Below are positions 1 to 8,356 of a stretch of 64,000 nt of DNA, piece after piece. A program made the translations under genes and the position numbers. The stretch's first letter is position 1; the number at the start of each line of letters is the position of its first letter. The DNA comes from CAYJAD01 sp964370835. Its GTDB lineage: Bacteria; Desulfobacterota; Desulfovibrionia; Desulfovibrionales; Desulfovibrionaceae. The stretch is taken from assembly GCA_964370835.1 (NCBI GenBank), contig CAYJLO010000002.1, positions 1 to 64,000 of the forward strand. Direction: 5' to 3'. Under the pieces are notes generated by a model. It had not been told where the DNA came from. It searched no databases and was given only the letters and a program-made list of their open reading frames with translations.

Positions 1-218
1 CCTCTCCCCCTCAAACTCCCCCTCTCCCCTTCCAAAAACCTTTATATATATCCATCTTGAACTTTATTTTTTCTAAGCTACATACTTTTTTGAAAGAAAA
101 AGTGTGGCCTTTTGTATGAAAAACAGTTCGAAATCCTCATTGCCCAGCAATGTTTGTTTGAGGATGAAGTGTGGTGGCCGATAAAAGTTTTTGAGGGTGG
201 GGGAGCGAGTGAAACGAG

Positions 219-256
219 CGGGGGCGGGAACTTTTTCCAAAAAGTTCCCGCCCCCG
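219..256. repeat. Perfect 38-bp palindrome (18-bp arms, 2-nt centre)
   Basis: The left arm CGGGGGCGGGAACTTTTT (219-236) is exactly complementary to the right arm AAAAAGTTCCCGCCCCCG (239-256), separated by CC. It could form a very stable hairpin in RNA from either strand. No T-run follows the hairpin on either strand, so it is not a textbook intrinsic terminator. It may be a member of a dispersed palindromic repeat or a transcript-end stabiliser for the genes ending at 335. A genome-wide copy count was not possible here. Confidence 0.75.
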
Positions 257-269
257 TAAATTAAAAAAA

Positions 270-310
270 CTAAAGACTAAAAACTAAAGACTAAAAACTA
301 AAACTAAAAA
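270..310. repeat. A-rich tandem repeat, 14-bp period
   Basis: CTAAAGACTAAAAA occurs at 270-283 and again at 284-297, followed by a shortened copy, CTAAAACTAAAAA, at 298-310. Similar AAC/TAAA motifs continue to about 330. It lies directly downstream of the stop codon of the minus-strand lipoprotein gene. On that strand it reads as T-rich, so it could help transcription termination. Slippage between strains would be expected. Confidence 0.7.
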
Positions 311-334
311 ATTAAAAAAACTAAAACTTAAACA

Positions 335-571
335 CTACCACTTTCTTTCTTGCTGATGCCCTACAACGCCGCCAGCCACAGCGCCGAGCCCTGCACCTGC
401 CAGGGCGCCCCAGCCTGCTGCACCACCTGAGACGGCTGCAATGCCAAGGCCTGCGGCGGCACCAAGGGCAGCACCACTGAGGGTGCCTTGAGATGTTTTG
501 GACATATTGGTGCAACCAACACTGCTGGCAAGGGCCAGAGCAAGAATGCTAATAAGGGCTATTTTTTTCAT
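335..571 (-). CDS. Small glycine-zipper lipoprotein
   Basis: A 78-residue protein with a lipoprotein signal peptide: MKK start, hydrophobic core, and a candidate lipobox ending at Cys20 (SSVGC). The mature part is dominated by small residues in GxxxG-like spacing (about residues 31-71), a glycine zipper that usually forms tightly packed membrane helices. Such proteins (SlyB/YMGG-like) sit in the outer membrane or periplasmic face of the envelope; no specific role can be read here. The start is supported by a GAGGTAA ribosome site. It follows the 136-residue exported protein with a 2-base gap, so the two are probably co-transcribed. A larger glycine-zipper lipoprotein occurs at 50662-51462. 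Confidence 0.75.
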   Translation of the reverse strand: MKKIALISILALALASSVGCTNMSKTSQGTLSGAALGAAAGLGIAAVSGGAAGWGALAGAGLGAVAGGVVGHQQERKW

Positions 572-573
572 GA

Positions 574-984
574 TTACCTCGCTATGAGCTTAGGTTGAAT
601 GATGTTTTTCCAAAGAATTTGAAAGACAAAGGATTCTTTGTCTTGACTATGGGTGGTATACCAAGCGTTAATTTCATTGACAATTTGACTTCTGTCTACA
701 TTTTCAAAGGCTAGAATCCAATTTTTTGCAAAGGGACTTAAGGCGTTCACAATGCTTTCTTCGTCGGTGAAGGAAGTGTTCTGTTTGGCCTTGTGCTCGG
801 CTATGGCATATTCCATACTAACGGCACATTCAACTCCAAAAATAAGTGCTTGTTTACTTTCTTCTGTGGAGGCCATCCACACATCTCCTGTTAACTGCTT
901 AAGCGGATTTTGTGCCGCCAAGGCAAAACTTGCAGTACAAAGCAAAAGTAAGATGAAAATGCTGCTTACTAGGGGTTTTTTCAT
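574..984 (-). CDS. Exported protein of unknown function
   Basis: A 136-residue protein with a clear Sec signal peptide (residues 1-23, cut probably after ALA). The mature domain is small and mixed, with Trp36, Cys53 and a KAKQNTSFTDEE segment. I do not recognise the family; a single mature cysteine and no membrane helix suggest a soluble periplasmic protein. An AAGGAG ribosome site precedes the ATG. It starts 64 bases beyond the copA stop on the same strand and is followed immediately by the small lipoprotein gene, so it may be read through from copA, but no copper-binding motif is visible. Confidence 0.6.
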   Translation of the reverse strand: MKKPLVSSIFILLLLCTASFALAAQNPLKQLTGDVWMASTEESKQALIFGVECAVSMEYAIAEHKAKQNTSFTDEESIVNALSPFAKNWILAFENVDRSQIVNEINAWYTTHSQDKESFVFQILWKNIIQPKLIAR

Positions 985-1048
985 ATGATTTCTCCTTATA
1001 TTTTAAGGTAGTATGAATATGTTCTAGGGGCTTGTCAACACATAGGTG

Positions 1049-4000
1049 TTAAAAAAGGGCCGTTTTTTGTAGACGTAAGCGTAAAGCATTTCCTACCACG
1101 GTGAGGGAGCTTATGCTCATGCTGGCGGCGGCCAGCATGGGACTAAGAGTAAGCCCAAGGTTTGCAAAGGCACCTGCTGCCACGGGAATAAGTAAAATAT
1201 TATAAGCAAATGCCCAAAAGAGATTTTGCTTTATGGCGCGCATGACGGCTTTACTTAAACGTAAAGCTTGTACCACTTGTTGCACGTCACTTTGCATAAG
1301 CACCACATCTGCTGATTTTATAGCAATATCTGTTCCAGCGCCAATGGCTATGCCCACGTGGGCACAGGCGAGAGCTGGGGCGTCGTTGATACCATCTCCC
1401 ACCATGGCAACATTATGGCCGGACTTTTCGAGCTTTTGCACTTGCTCAGCTTTTTCTTGGGGAAGAACCTCGGCCACAATGGTGTCTATGTCCACTTGAT
1501 GTTGCACGGCTTTGGCTGTTTGTGCATTGTCACCGGTGAGCATGAGGACATTGAGATTAAGAGATTTTAAGTTATGCACAGCGTTTTTGGACGTTTTTTT
1601 CACGCTGTCTGCCACGGCAATCAAGCCTAATAGTGTGGTGTTATGCACGAAATATAAAACGGTTTTTCCTTGACGTGCCCATTCTTTTTCTTTTTCTAGG
1701 AGGGGATTGTCGATGTTTTCCTTGGCAAGCAGTCGGGCATTACCAGCCATGATGATACCTTCTTGAAGGTTTTCTTGTGGTTTTGTAAGTGTTGCTTTAA
1801 GGCCAAGTCCAGGGAGTTGAGTGAAATGTTCAAAATGCTCTCTGGGAAAAAGAGAAATATTCTTTTCTTTCGCGGCATGAACTATGGCTTGCCCAAGGGG
1901 ATGCTCAGAGAGTTTTTCAATACTGGCAGCGCATTGTAAGAGCTGTTGCTCGCTAAGAGCTTTTTGTTTTTCATGCACATATATGTCGGTAAGGATAGGT
2001 GCACCATGGGTGAGCGTGCCGGTTTTATCGAGAATGATAGTATCTACAGCTTGAAGATTTTCCAAGGCAGTGGCAGATTTGAACAGAATACCACGCTCAG
2101 CACCAAGCCCCATCCCCACCATGATGGCAGTGGGGGTGGCAAGCCCTAAAGCGCAAGGGCAAGAAATGACAAGAACGGAAATGGCAGCACTGAGAGAAAA
2201 CTCCCACGATGCGCCGAGGGAGAGCCATGTGCCAAGGGTGAGTAAGGCTATGGCGATGATGATGGGCACAAAGATGGCACTGATTTTATCGGCAAGGCGT
2301 GCGATGGGGGCTTTGGAAGCCGTGGCGGATTCCACCATTTGGATAATATGTGCAAGGGTACTATTTTCACCGCATTTGGTGACGCGCATGTGGAAATAAC
2401 CTGATTGGCAAACCGTGGCACCAATGACGCTGTCACCTTCCTTTTTTTCTTGAGGCAGACTTTCACCGGTGATGACTGAGGTGTCTATGAATCCATGACC
2501 TTGTATAATGATGCCATCGGCGGCAAGGCTTTGCCCTGCATATACCACTAAAGTATCTCCTACCTTAATTTGAGATGTGGCAATGCTAATTTCTTCACCG
2601 TTACGCAAGCAGATTGTTGTGGGCGGGCTTAGGCGCATGAGGGCGTCAATGGCAGAACCTGCGCGTGTTCTGGCTTTGGATTCAAAATGCTTTCCAAGAC
2701 CAATGAGGGCTAAAATCATACCTGCAGAGTCAAAGTATAGATTTTGGCTGAAATACCAAAGGGCTTTATAGTCTCCAATACCTTGGGCCCAATACATTTT
2801 TCCCAGTGCGTAGAAGCCAAAAAGAGCGGCGGCGGCGGAGCCTAAGCCCACAAGGCTGTCCATATTGGGGCTTTTTTGGAAAAGAGCACGAAAACCAGAC
2901 GTAAATATACGAGCATTGAGCCACAAAATGGGTAAACATAATAAGGCTTGCGTCACAGCCCAAAAACATGTGGCAGACATATCTTGTGTGCTTGGCTGTA
3001 GGAACTGAGGCAATGGCAAGGATATCATGGGCCCCATACCCACATACATAAGTAGGGCAGAGAAAAAGAGCGAACCATAAAGTGCTGTGGGGAAAGGTTC
3101 TGCCTCTTGAGATATGGGAGAGGCTGGCGTATTTTGCTGATCCACTTCTTGTGAAATTGTGGCCTGTTGCAAAATCGCAGGTTGTGCCGTATAGCCAGCT
3201 CCTTCCATGGCCGCCATAATACCTTTGACATCGATGCAGGTGGCATCGAAGAGCACCGTCATGGATTTACGCAAAACATTAACTTTTATTTTTTGCACAC
3301 CGCCCAAGGCTGAAAGAAGCTTTTCCACTCTGTTTTGGCAAGAAGTGCAATGCACATTGCCAACGATAAAACTTTGCTCTTGAAAATGTTTTTCTTGCTC
3401 GGCTGGTAGAGATTCTATGCTAGATTTTTTTTTTTCGGCTTCAGGTGCTTGCAAGGCTTGATGCACGTTCGCACGCTGAGGGAGTTTTCTTTGTTTTACG
3501 TCTTGAATGGATGGAATGAGTGGAGGCAAAGCCTCTTTTTGTATTTTTTCTAAAGCATACTTTGTGCCTTCAAAATTTTTACAAATGTCTTCAGGTGTAA
3601 TGCTTTTTTCGCGGTATTTGACCATCACGGAGCGGCTTAAGGTATTTACGCTGGCTTCTTCCACGCCATTAAGAGCCATGAGTGCAGTGTGAATCTTTCC
3701 TTGGCAGGAAGAACAGTGTGATCTGCTCAAGAGAAATGCTTGCTCTTTAAGATTGTGCATGGTGTGCGATGCCGCAGGGGCAGATGGCATGCCACTGGGA
3801 GCCATGCGAAAAGGACTAATGAGTTCTTTTACGGGGGGTGTTTCTTCTTCTATATTTTGCGAAGTGAGAGGAGTGGCTGTATAGCCAGCCGTTTGCATGG
3901 CAGCTTCAATGTCAGCCACTCCCACCACTTGAGGATCAAAGGTCACAAACATTTTTTTGCGAAGTACATTAACTGTGACTTCTTCAATACCGTCAAGAGT

Positions 4001-4075
4001 CGTTAAAAGCTTAATGACTTTTCCTTCGCAGGAAGTGCAGTGAACATTGCCTATGGTAAAACTTTGATTTTGCAT
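1049..4075 (-). CDS. copA: Copper-exporting P1B-type ATPase with three HMA domains
   Basis: Exports Cu(I) from the cytoplasm using ATP. The 1008 residues begin with three heavy-metal-associated domains, each with a CxxC site: Cys13/16, Cys121/124 and Cys243/246, joined by long Pro/Glu/Gln-rich linkers. The catalytic core follows: TGES at 536-539, the transmembrane CPC metal site at 639-641, the phosphorylated Asp683 in DKTGT, the HP motif near 725 (SEHPLG) and GDGIND at 893-898. The last helix carries the MSxSS element typical of Cu(I)-ATPases. CopA proteins are usually about 750-830 residues with one or two HMA domains, so this is a long form. No copper chaperone or CueR/CsoR regulator is adjacent. 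Confidence 0.95.
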   Translation of the reverse strand: MQNQSFTIGNVHCTSCEGKVIKLLTTLDGIEEVTVNVLRKKMFVTFDPQVVGVADIEAAMQTAGYTATPLTSQNIEEETPPVKELISPFRMAPSGMPSAPAASHTMHNLKEQAFLLSRSHCSSCQGKIHTALMALNGVEEASVNTLSRSVMVKYREKSITPEDICKNFEGTKYALEKIQKEALPPLIPSIQDVKQRKLPQRANVHQALQAPEAEKKKSSIESLPAEQEKHFQEQSFIVGNVHCTSCQNRVEKLLSALGGVQKIKVNVLRKSMTVLFDATCIDVKGIMAAMEGAGYTAQPAILQQATISQEVDQQNTPASPISQEAEPFPTALYGSLFFSALLMYVGMGPMISLPLPQFLQPSTQDMSATCFWAVTQALLCLPILWLNARIFTSGFRALFQKSPNMDSLVGLGSAAAALFGFYALGKMYWAQGIGDYKALWYFSQNLYFDSAGMILALIGLGKHFESKARTRAGSAIDALMRLSPPTTICLRNGEEISIATSQIKVGDTLVVYAGQSLAADGIIIQGHGFIDTSVITGESLPQEKKEGDSVIGATVCQSGYFHMRVTKCGENSTLAHIIQMVESATASKAPIARLADKISAIFVPIIIAIALLTLGTWLSLGASWEFSLSAAISVLVISCPCALGLATPTAIMVGMGLGAERGILFKSATALENLQAVDTIILDKTGTLTHGAPILTDIYVHEKQKALSEQQLLQCAASIEKLSEHPLGQAIVHAAKEKNISLFPREHFEHFTQLPGLGLKATLTKPQENLQEGIIMAGNARLLAKENIDNPLLEKEKEWARQGKTVLYFVHNTTLLGLIAVADSVKKTSKNAVHNLKSLNLNVLMLTGDNAQTAKAVQHQVDIDTIVAEVLPQEKAEQVQKLEKSGHNVAMVGDGINDAPALACAHVGIAIGAGTDIAIKSADVVLMQSDVQQVVQALRLSKAVMRAIKQNLFWAFAYNILLIPVAAGAFANLGLTLSPMLAAASMSISSLTVVGNALRLRLQKTALF

Positions 4076-4089
4076 GTCATTTCCATATT

Positions 4090-4128
4090 ATGTCCTCTGC
4101 GGCTTTGCCGGCATGTATGTTAGGACAT
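4090..4128. promoter_or_regulatory. Inverted repeat between thrC and copA
   Basis: ATGTCCT (4090-4096) pairs with AGGACAT (4122-4128) around a GC-rich centre that itself has a short GGC/GCC stem. It fills the 52-base gap between the thrC stop and the copA start on the minus strand. It could be an operator for copper control or an attenuating hairpin; it does not match the CopY or CueR consensus that I know. Confidence 0.3.
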
Positions 4129-5576
4129 TATTTTTTTTGTAAACCTAATTTATTAATGATTATTTCAGCCACTTTTTTGGTATAAGTAACACTATCTAAC
4201 CCTTCTTTTTCCTTGGCGTCAAGAAGAAGTTCTGGGCTATTTTGTAATTCTTTTTGTGGTGTCACACCGTACTCAGCGGGGAATGTATCGCTGAAATACA
4301 TATCTTGGAAACCAGAGAATTTGATACTGTGTGCTGTGGCATCCAAAACGGCTTTTTCGCCTTGTTGTACAAGACCAAGTTCCATGGCACGGCGCAAGCC
4401 AGCTAAACATTCTCCACCTTGTGTACAAGCTATGTGGCCATGTTTATTGCCCATGAGCATGGCGTCCATGATTTGTTGTTCGGTCACTTGCACCACGTGG
4501 AAGATGGAATCAGCACGATCCTTGGCGGCGGCTTTGTAAGCATCAACCAATTTTTGCACACGGGGGAAAGAAACGGGGTTACCAATCATGGCAGCTTGGG
4601 CCACAGAGGCTTGCACTGTGACAGGTTCCCATACACGACTTTTTTCGTCTGCGGCATAATAACGATATACAGGGTCTGCATGGTGAGATTGTACACCAAT
4701 AATACGTGGTAAAGTTTCAATGATGCCAAGTTTAAGCATTTTCAAGAAGCCGGACATGATGGCGGTAATATTGCCGGCATTGCCGATGGGTACAAAGATA
4801 TTGAGATTTTGCACATCCCAATTATACCACTGAGCCACTTCATAGGCGTAAGATTCTTGACCCAAAATGCGCCAGCTATTCTTGGAATTGAGCAAAGCCA
4901 CACGGCAAGTTTCAGCCAATTCTTCCACCACTTTCATACAATCATCAAAAACGCCAGGTACTTCTAATACGGTGGCACCGCTACCGAGAGGCTGAGATAA
5001 TTGCTGTGGTGTTACTTTGCCATGGGGCAAAAGTACCACTGACTTTATGGCACCGCCCACATAGGCCGCATACTGAGCGGCGGCGGCGGAGGTGTCTCCA
5101 GTGGAAGCGCACACGGTGAGCACTTCTTCCCAATTGTTTTTGCGTGTTAAGGCTTGTAAATAACTAAAGGCACAGGCCATCCCTCTGTCTTTAAAGGAAG
5201 CACTGGGGTTTTGCCCATCATTCTTATAGGCGAAGTCAAAGCCCATGTGCTCTTTTAAGGCAGGAGCCGCGTCCACAATGGGCGTGTGACCTTCACCAAG
5301 GTAAACGATATCTTCGGCATCCATGACAGGAGCCATAAGCTCATAATAGCGGAAAATGCCGCGTAAAGCAGTGACGCGGCTCGAGGCGCGTGCATCAAAA
5401 AGTTCGCGCCAAGCTTGACCGTCGCGTTCTTTAAGGCTTTCAAAATTGGTATCTTCCAGTAAAAATACACCGCCGCACTGTGGGCAAGTGTAGAGGAGTT
5501 CTTCGCTGCCGTAGCATGCATCACAGCTTAAACAAACGTATTGGAGATTCCCTCGGTAGCTGGGAAAGTTTTGCAT
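4128..5576 (-). CDS. thrC: Threonine synthase
   Basis: Converts O-phosphohomoserine to threonine with PLP. The N-terminus carries a zinc-ribbon-like segment with Cys15, Cys18, Cys21, Cys31 and Cys34. The PLP lysine is Lys129 in SASFKDRGM, followed by the phosphate-binding and substrate motifs (STGDTSAA, GNAGNITA). The 482-residue length fits a threonine synthase with an extra N-terminal zinc ribbon and a C-terminal extension. An AAGGAG site precedes the ATG. It is the last gene of a close-packed minus-strand run that begins at mtnA or the ThiS-like gene; PlsY ends 3 bases upstream. Confidence 0.93.
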   Translation of the reverse strand: MQNFPSYRGNLQYVCLSCDACYGSEELLYTCPQCGGVFLLEDTNFESLKERDGQAWRELFDARASSRVTALRGIFRYYELMAPVMDAEDIVYLGEGHTPIVDAAPALKEHMGFDFAYKNDGQNPSASFKDRGMACAFSYLQALTRKNNWEEVLTVCASTGDTSAAAAQYAAYVGGAIKSVVLLPHGKVTPQQLSQPLGSGATVLEVPGVFDDCMKVVEELAETCRVALLNSKNSWRILGQESYAYEVAQWYNWDVQNLNIFVPIGNAGNITAIMSGFLKMLKLGIIETLPRIIGVQSHHADPVYRYYAADEKSRVWEPVTVQASVAQAAMIGNPVSFPRVQKLVDAYKAAAKDRADSIFHVVQVTEQQIMDAMLMGNKHGHIACTQGGECLAGLRRAMELGLVQQGEKAVLDATAHSIKFSGFQDMYFSDTFPAEYGVTPQKELQNSPELLLDAKEKEGLDSVTYTKKVAEIIINKLGLQKK

Positions 5577-5579
5577 ATA

Positions 5580-6176
5580 TTACTCCTTATATGCACTTTT
5601 GTTCCACGGTTTTTCAGTGCCGCAGAGAAGACGTTGGATATTAGTTCTATGGGTCCATATGACCAGCCCAAGTACCACAAGGGAAAGTGGAATAAAGCCG
5701 CAATAACCACCCAGAAGAAGGAAAATAGGTAAGGAGGCCACCAGTGCCAAAGAGCCAAGGGACACAAATCCGCTAAATTTAATACAGATAAGACAGACAA
5801 TAACAGCAAAAAACAAGGGCCAGAAAGCCAAAGCCATGAAGGCACCAATGGTGGTGGCCACAGCTTTACCGCCTTTAAAGTCAAGGAAAGGTGAAAAAAC
5901 GTGCCCAAGCACAGTGGCCAGCGCCACAAGGCTTATGTATATGGCGCCATCACCAAAGGCAAAACCAATACATACGGGGGCAAAACCCTTTACAATGTCA
6001 CAAATAAGTGTTTTTACGCCCCATTCCTTACCACAAAGGCGGGCTACATTGGTGGATCCCACATTGCGCGAACCAGCGGTACGTGGATCTATGCCACAGT
6101 ACTTTTGCGCAATAATAAGCCCACAGGGGATGGCGCCAATGAGAAAACTCATAACAATCCAAATTACTTGCATCAT
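5580..6176 (-). CDS. plsY: Acyl-phosphate:glycerol-3-phosphate acyltransferase
   Basis: An integral inner-membrane enzyme that moves an acyl group from acyl-phosphate to glycerol-3-phosphate, the first step of phospholipid synthesis. The 198 residues hold about five hydrophobic helices and the three family motifs: GSRNVGSTNVAR (near 36-47), FKGGKAVAT (near 103-111) and THRTNIQRL (near 175-183). Gly-rich IGAIPCG sits in the first helix. A GAGGT ribosome site lies ahead of the tandem ATGATG. The gene sits 5 bases after the ribonuclease gene and 3 bases before thrC. Confidence 0.93.
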   Translation of the reverse strand: MMQVIWIVMSFLIGAIPCGLIIAQKYCGIDPRTAGSRNVGSTNVARLCGKEWGVKTLICDIVKGFAPVCIGFAFGDGAIYISLVALATVLGHVFSPFLDFKGGKAVATTIGAFMALAFWPLFFAVIVCLICIKFSGFVSLGSLALVASLPIFLLLGGYCGFIPLSLVVLGLVIWTHRTNIQRLLCGTEKPWNKSAYKE

Positions 6177-6181
6177 TTACC

Positions 6182-8260
6182 TCACATTTCTGTAACTTCT
6201 AAAAGTGAAATTTCGTTGTACAAAGGATTTACCTTGCCAATGCGTACTTGCACCTCTTGTCCTGGGCATGCGCGCTCTCCAAAAAGATGTCTGCGCCCGC
6301 GTACAATAAGCTGTTCACGCGGTAAAGATACCGTGGCAAAGTTGTCATTTTCTTCTGTAATGACAGCATCCCACCATTTTTTATCTCCCTCTTGTCGCAT
6401 ATATTGCAAGCGCCAATAGCGCGGACGAAAGCGCTGAACTTGTCCGGCCAAATCGGAGCGCATATGTAAAAGAGGTAATATTTTTTCCATATGTTCTTTG
6501 GTGAAGCGGGGTTCACCGTACAAAAGAACATGTATGACCTGAGCTTCATTAATAAGATCTGGATAACGGCGCAAAGGTGATGTGATGGGCACATACACAT
6601 TTACCCCAAGTCCTGCATGGGGGCGCGGTGTGAGTTCTAAGGAAGAGGGAATGAGTGAGCGAATAATACGGGCCACATGGTGCGGTTCTGTCCATATGCC
6701 GGCATATTCCTTGGGAATGGCCACATCTTGTGTGCGGTAGAGCATGGAAATATCACGTTCTTTTGCCCAAGCAGCCATGGCTGTGCTGGCAAGAACCATC
6801 ATTTCGGATACTAAAAGCTGAGCCTTTGGTGTGGCAACAACTTCTTCCACATGCACTTTGGTTTGTGCGCCTTCACCTTGAAGAACAATTTTATTGTCTG
6901 GCCTGTCCATGACCACAGCACCTGTGGCTATGCGCGCCTTTTGGCGTAGTACAGAAAGCTCTTCTCCAAGTAAAAGCTGTTCTTTGTAGGGGCTAGCAGC
7001 GGTTTCACCGCCATCTTCCAGCACAGTTTCACAATCTTCATAGGTAAGGTTCGCGTCAAGTTTAACCCATTGCACTGATGGCTCACACGCCACAATGTTT
7101 CCCTCACTATCCACATCACAACGCACACAAAGTGAAGGACGCACCTCTCCTGCGCGAAGCGATAACACATCTGTACCAAGAATTTCTGGCAACATATGAT
7201 AGGTGGCTTCTGGGAGGTAAATGCTGGTGGAGCGACGTGCAACGGCTTTGTCCAAAGCAGAATCAAAGGGCCAAAGTAAAGCCGGACAAGCTAAGGCTAA
7301 ATGCAGGGAATAGACGCCATCTTCATTTTTTGTCACATAAAATGCGTCGTCGATGTCCTTGGTGGTTATGCCATCCACACTGATGAAGGGAAGTTCATGG
7401 TCAAGTGTGGCCCCGTGTACACGCTCTAAAATGGGTTCAATGTGCGCGGTGTACTCTTCTGCCCAAGCATCTCCAGAGGCATAGTCGGCTTTATCCAGCC
7501 AAAAATTATAGTGCGCAGGAACAAGCTCCCATGCTGTGGCAAGATGCAGAGCCAAGTGCTGCACATCGGGGAGACCCTTCACAAGGCTTCGCCAAATAAC
7601 TTCAAATTCACTGCTTTCAGGGTCTGCAATACGTGATAGCAAAATATCCTTGAGATGCTGCGCCACATCTTCTTTGGGATAATCTTCAGAGTTTTGCAAA
7701 GGTAGGGTGCGCTTTTTATTCCAAACATCCCAAAGAATACGAAAAAAAGCCATGCCGCCAAAAATAAGATTTTCGCGCTCTCGGGCAAGTCTTTGTTCTT
7801 CAAGGCGAGCTTCTACTATGGCAGATGGATAAATTTCAAAATGTGGGTTTTGGAATTTGAAATGGCTTTTACAATAAAGGAGTGCATGCCCATAGGCGGC
7901 AATGGCATCGATGGTAGGGTCTTGCTCAAAAAGCTCTGCAAACCATGAAGCCGGAGCTTTTTCCACTTCACCTTGAGACATTTCCCATACGTCCATAACG
8001 TCAATGCTTTGTGCCATATTCTTGCGCAATTCACGATGGTTTTCTAAGGCTTGAATATTTTTTTCCTTACTGGAAATATCGTTTACTACGGGCCCAGACC
8101 AAGGCAAAAGTCTATTAATACTAAGACGAGTTTCACGTCTATTGGGTAAAAGGAGACGTAATTTGCCTCCTTGCTCTTCGGTAACAAGCGCGATTTGTGG
8201 AGCATTACTCTCCATATATTCAACAATACAGCCTGGGCCAGGATAGGTAACTATGGACAC
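6182..8260 (-). CDS. RNB-domain ribonuclease (RNase II/R family)
   Basis: A 692-residue protein whose central RNB domain carries the four metal-binding aspartates in the exact RNase II spacing: Asp296, Asp302, Asp304 and Asp305 (VDGITTKDIDD). The C-terminal 60 residues look like a divergent S1/OB fold. The N-terminal 280 residues do not show the usual twin cold-shock domains and seem to be a lineage-specific region. It probably degrades single-stranded RNA 3' to 5'. Starts after an AAAGG site. It lies in the same run as plsY and thrC, with 96 bases to the next upstream gene. I do not assign rnb or rnr because the N-terminus differs from both. Confidence 0.85.
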   Translation of the reverse strand: MSIVTYPGPGCIVEYMESNAPQIALVTEEQGGKLRLLLPNRRETRLSINRLLPWSGPVVNDISSKEKNIQALENHRELRKNMAQSIDVMDVWEMSQGEVEKAPASWFAELFEQDPTIDAIAAYGHALLYCKSHFKFQNPHFEIYPSAIVEARLEEQRLARERENLIFGGMAFFRILWDVWNKKRTLPLQNSEDYPKEDVAQHLKDILLSRIADPESSEFEVIWRSLVKGLPDVQHLALHLATAWELVPAHYNFWLDKADYASGDAWAEEYTAHIEPILERVHGATLDHELPFISVDGITTKDIDDAFYVTKNEDGVYSLHLALACPALLWPFDSALDKAVARRSTSIYLPEATYHMLPEILGTDVLSLRAGEVRPSLCVRCDVDSEGNIVACEPSVQWVKLDANLTYEDCETVLEDGGETAASPYKEQLLLGEELSVLRQKARIATGAVVMDRPDNKIVLQGEGAQTKVHVEEVVATPKAQLLVSEMMVLASTAMAAWAKERDISMLYRTQDVAIPKEYAGIWTEPHHVARIIRSLIPSSLELTPRPHAGLGVNVYVPITSPLRRYPDLINEAQVIHVLLYGEPRFTKEHMEKILPLLHMRSDLAGQVQRFRPRYWRLQYMRQEGDKKWWDAVITEENDNFATVSLPREQLIVRGRRHLFGERACPGQEVQVRIGKVNPLYNEISLLEVTEM

Positions 8261-8356
8261 ATTTACAACCTTTAAGTAATGAGCATATCGTCGAGTTTAA
8301 AAATAGAGAAGCCATAGGTGATATGCCATGCACCTCTATACACTGAAAGCATGACT

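Larger units (their letters stand above)
1..334. other. Gene-free repeat-rich stretch
   Basis: No credible gene is seen in these 334 bases. The first 60 bases are pyrimidine-rich on the plus strand with repeated CCCCTCTCCCC-like units. Positions 219-256 hold a perfect palindrome and 270-310 an A-rich tandem repeat; both are listed separately. The stretch lies downstream of the minus-strand gene that ends at 335, so it may hold the 3' end of that transcript. Confidence 0.7.

Noticed and set aside
270..310. Short direct repeats considered as a CRISPR array
   Set aside because: The period is 14 bases with no spacers, and no cas gene is present.
5901..6419. A 172-codon plus-strand frame opposite plsY and the ribonuclease gene
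   Set aside because: Antisense to two genes with clear family motifs, and its translation has no fold-like pattern or start signal.
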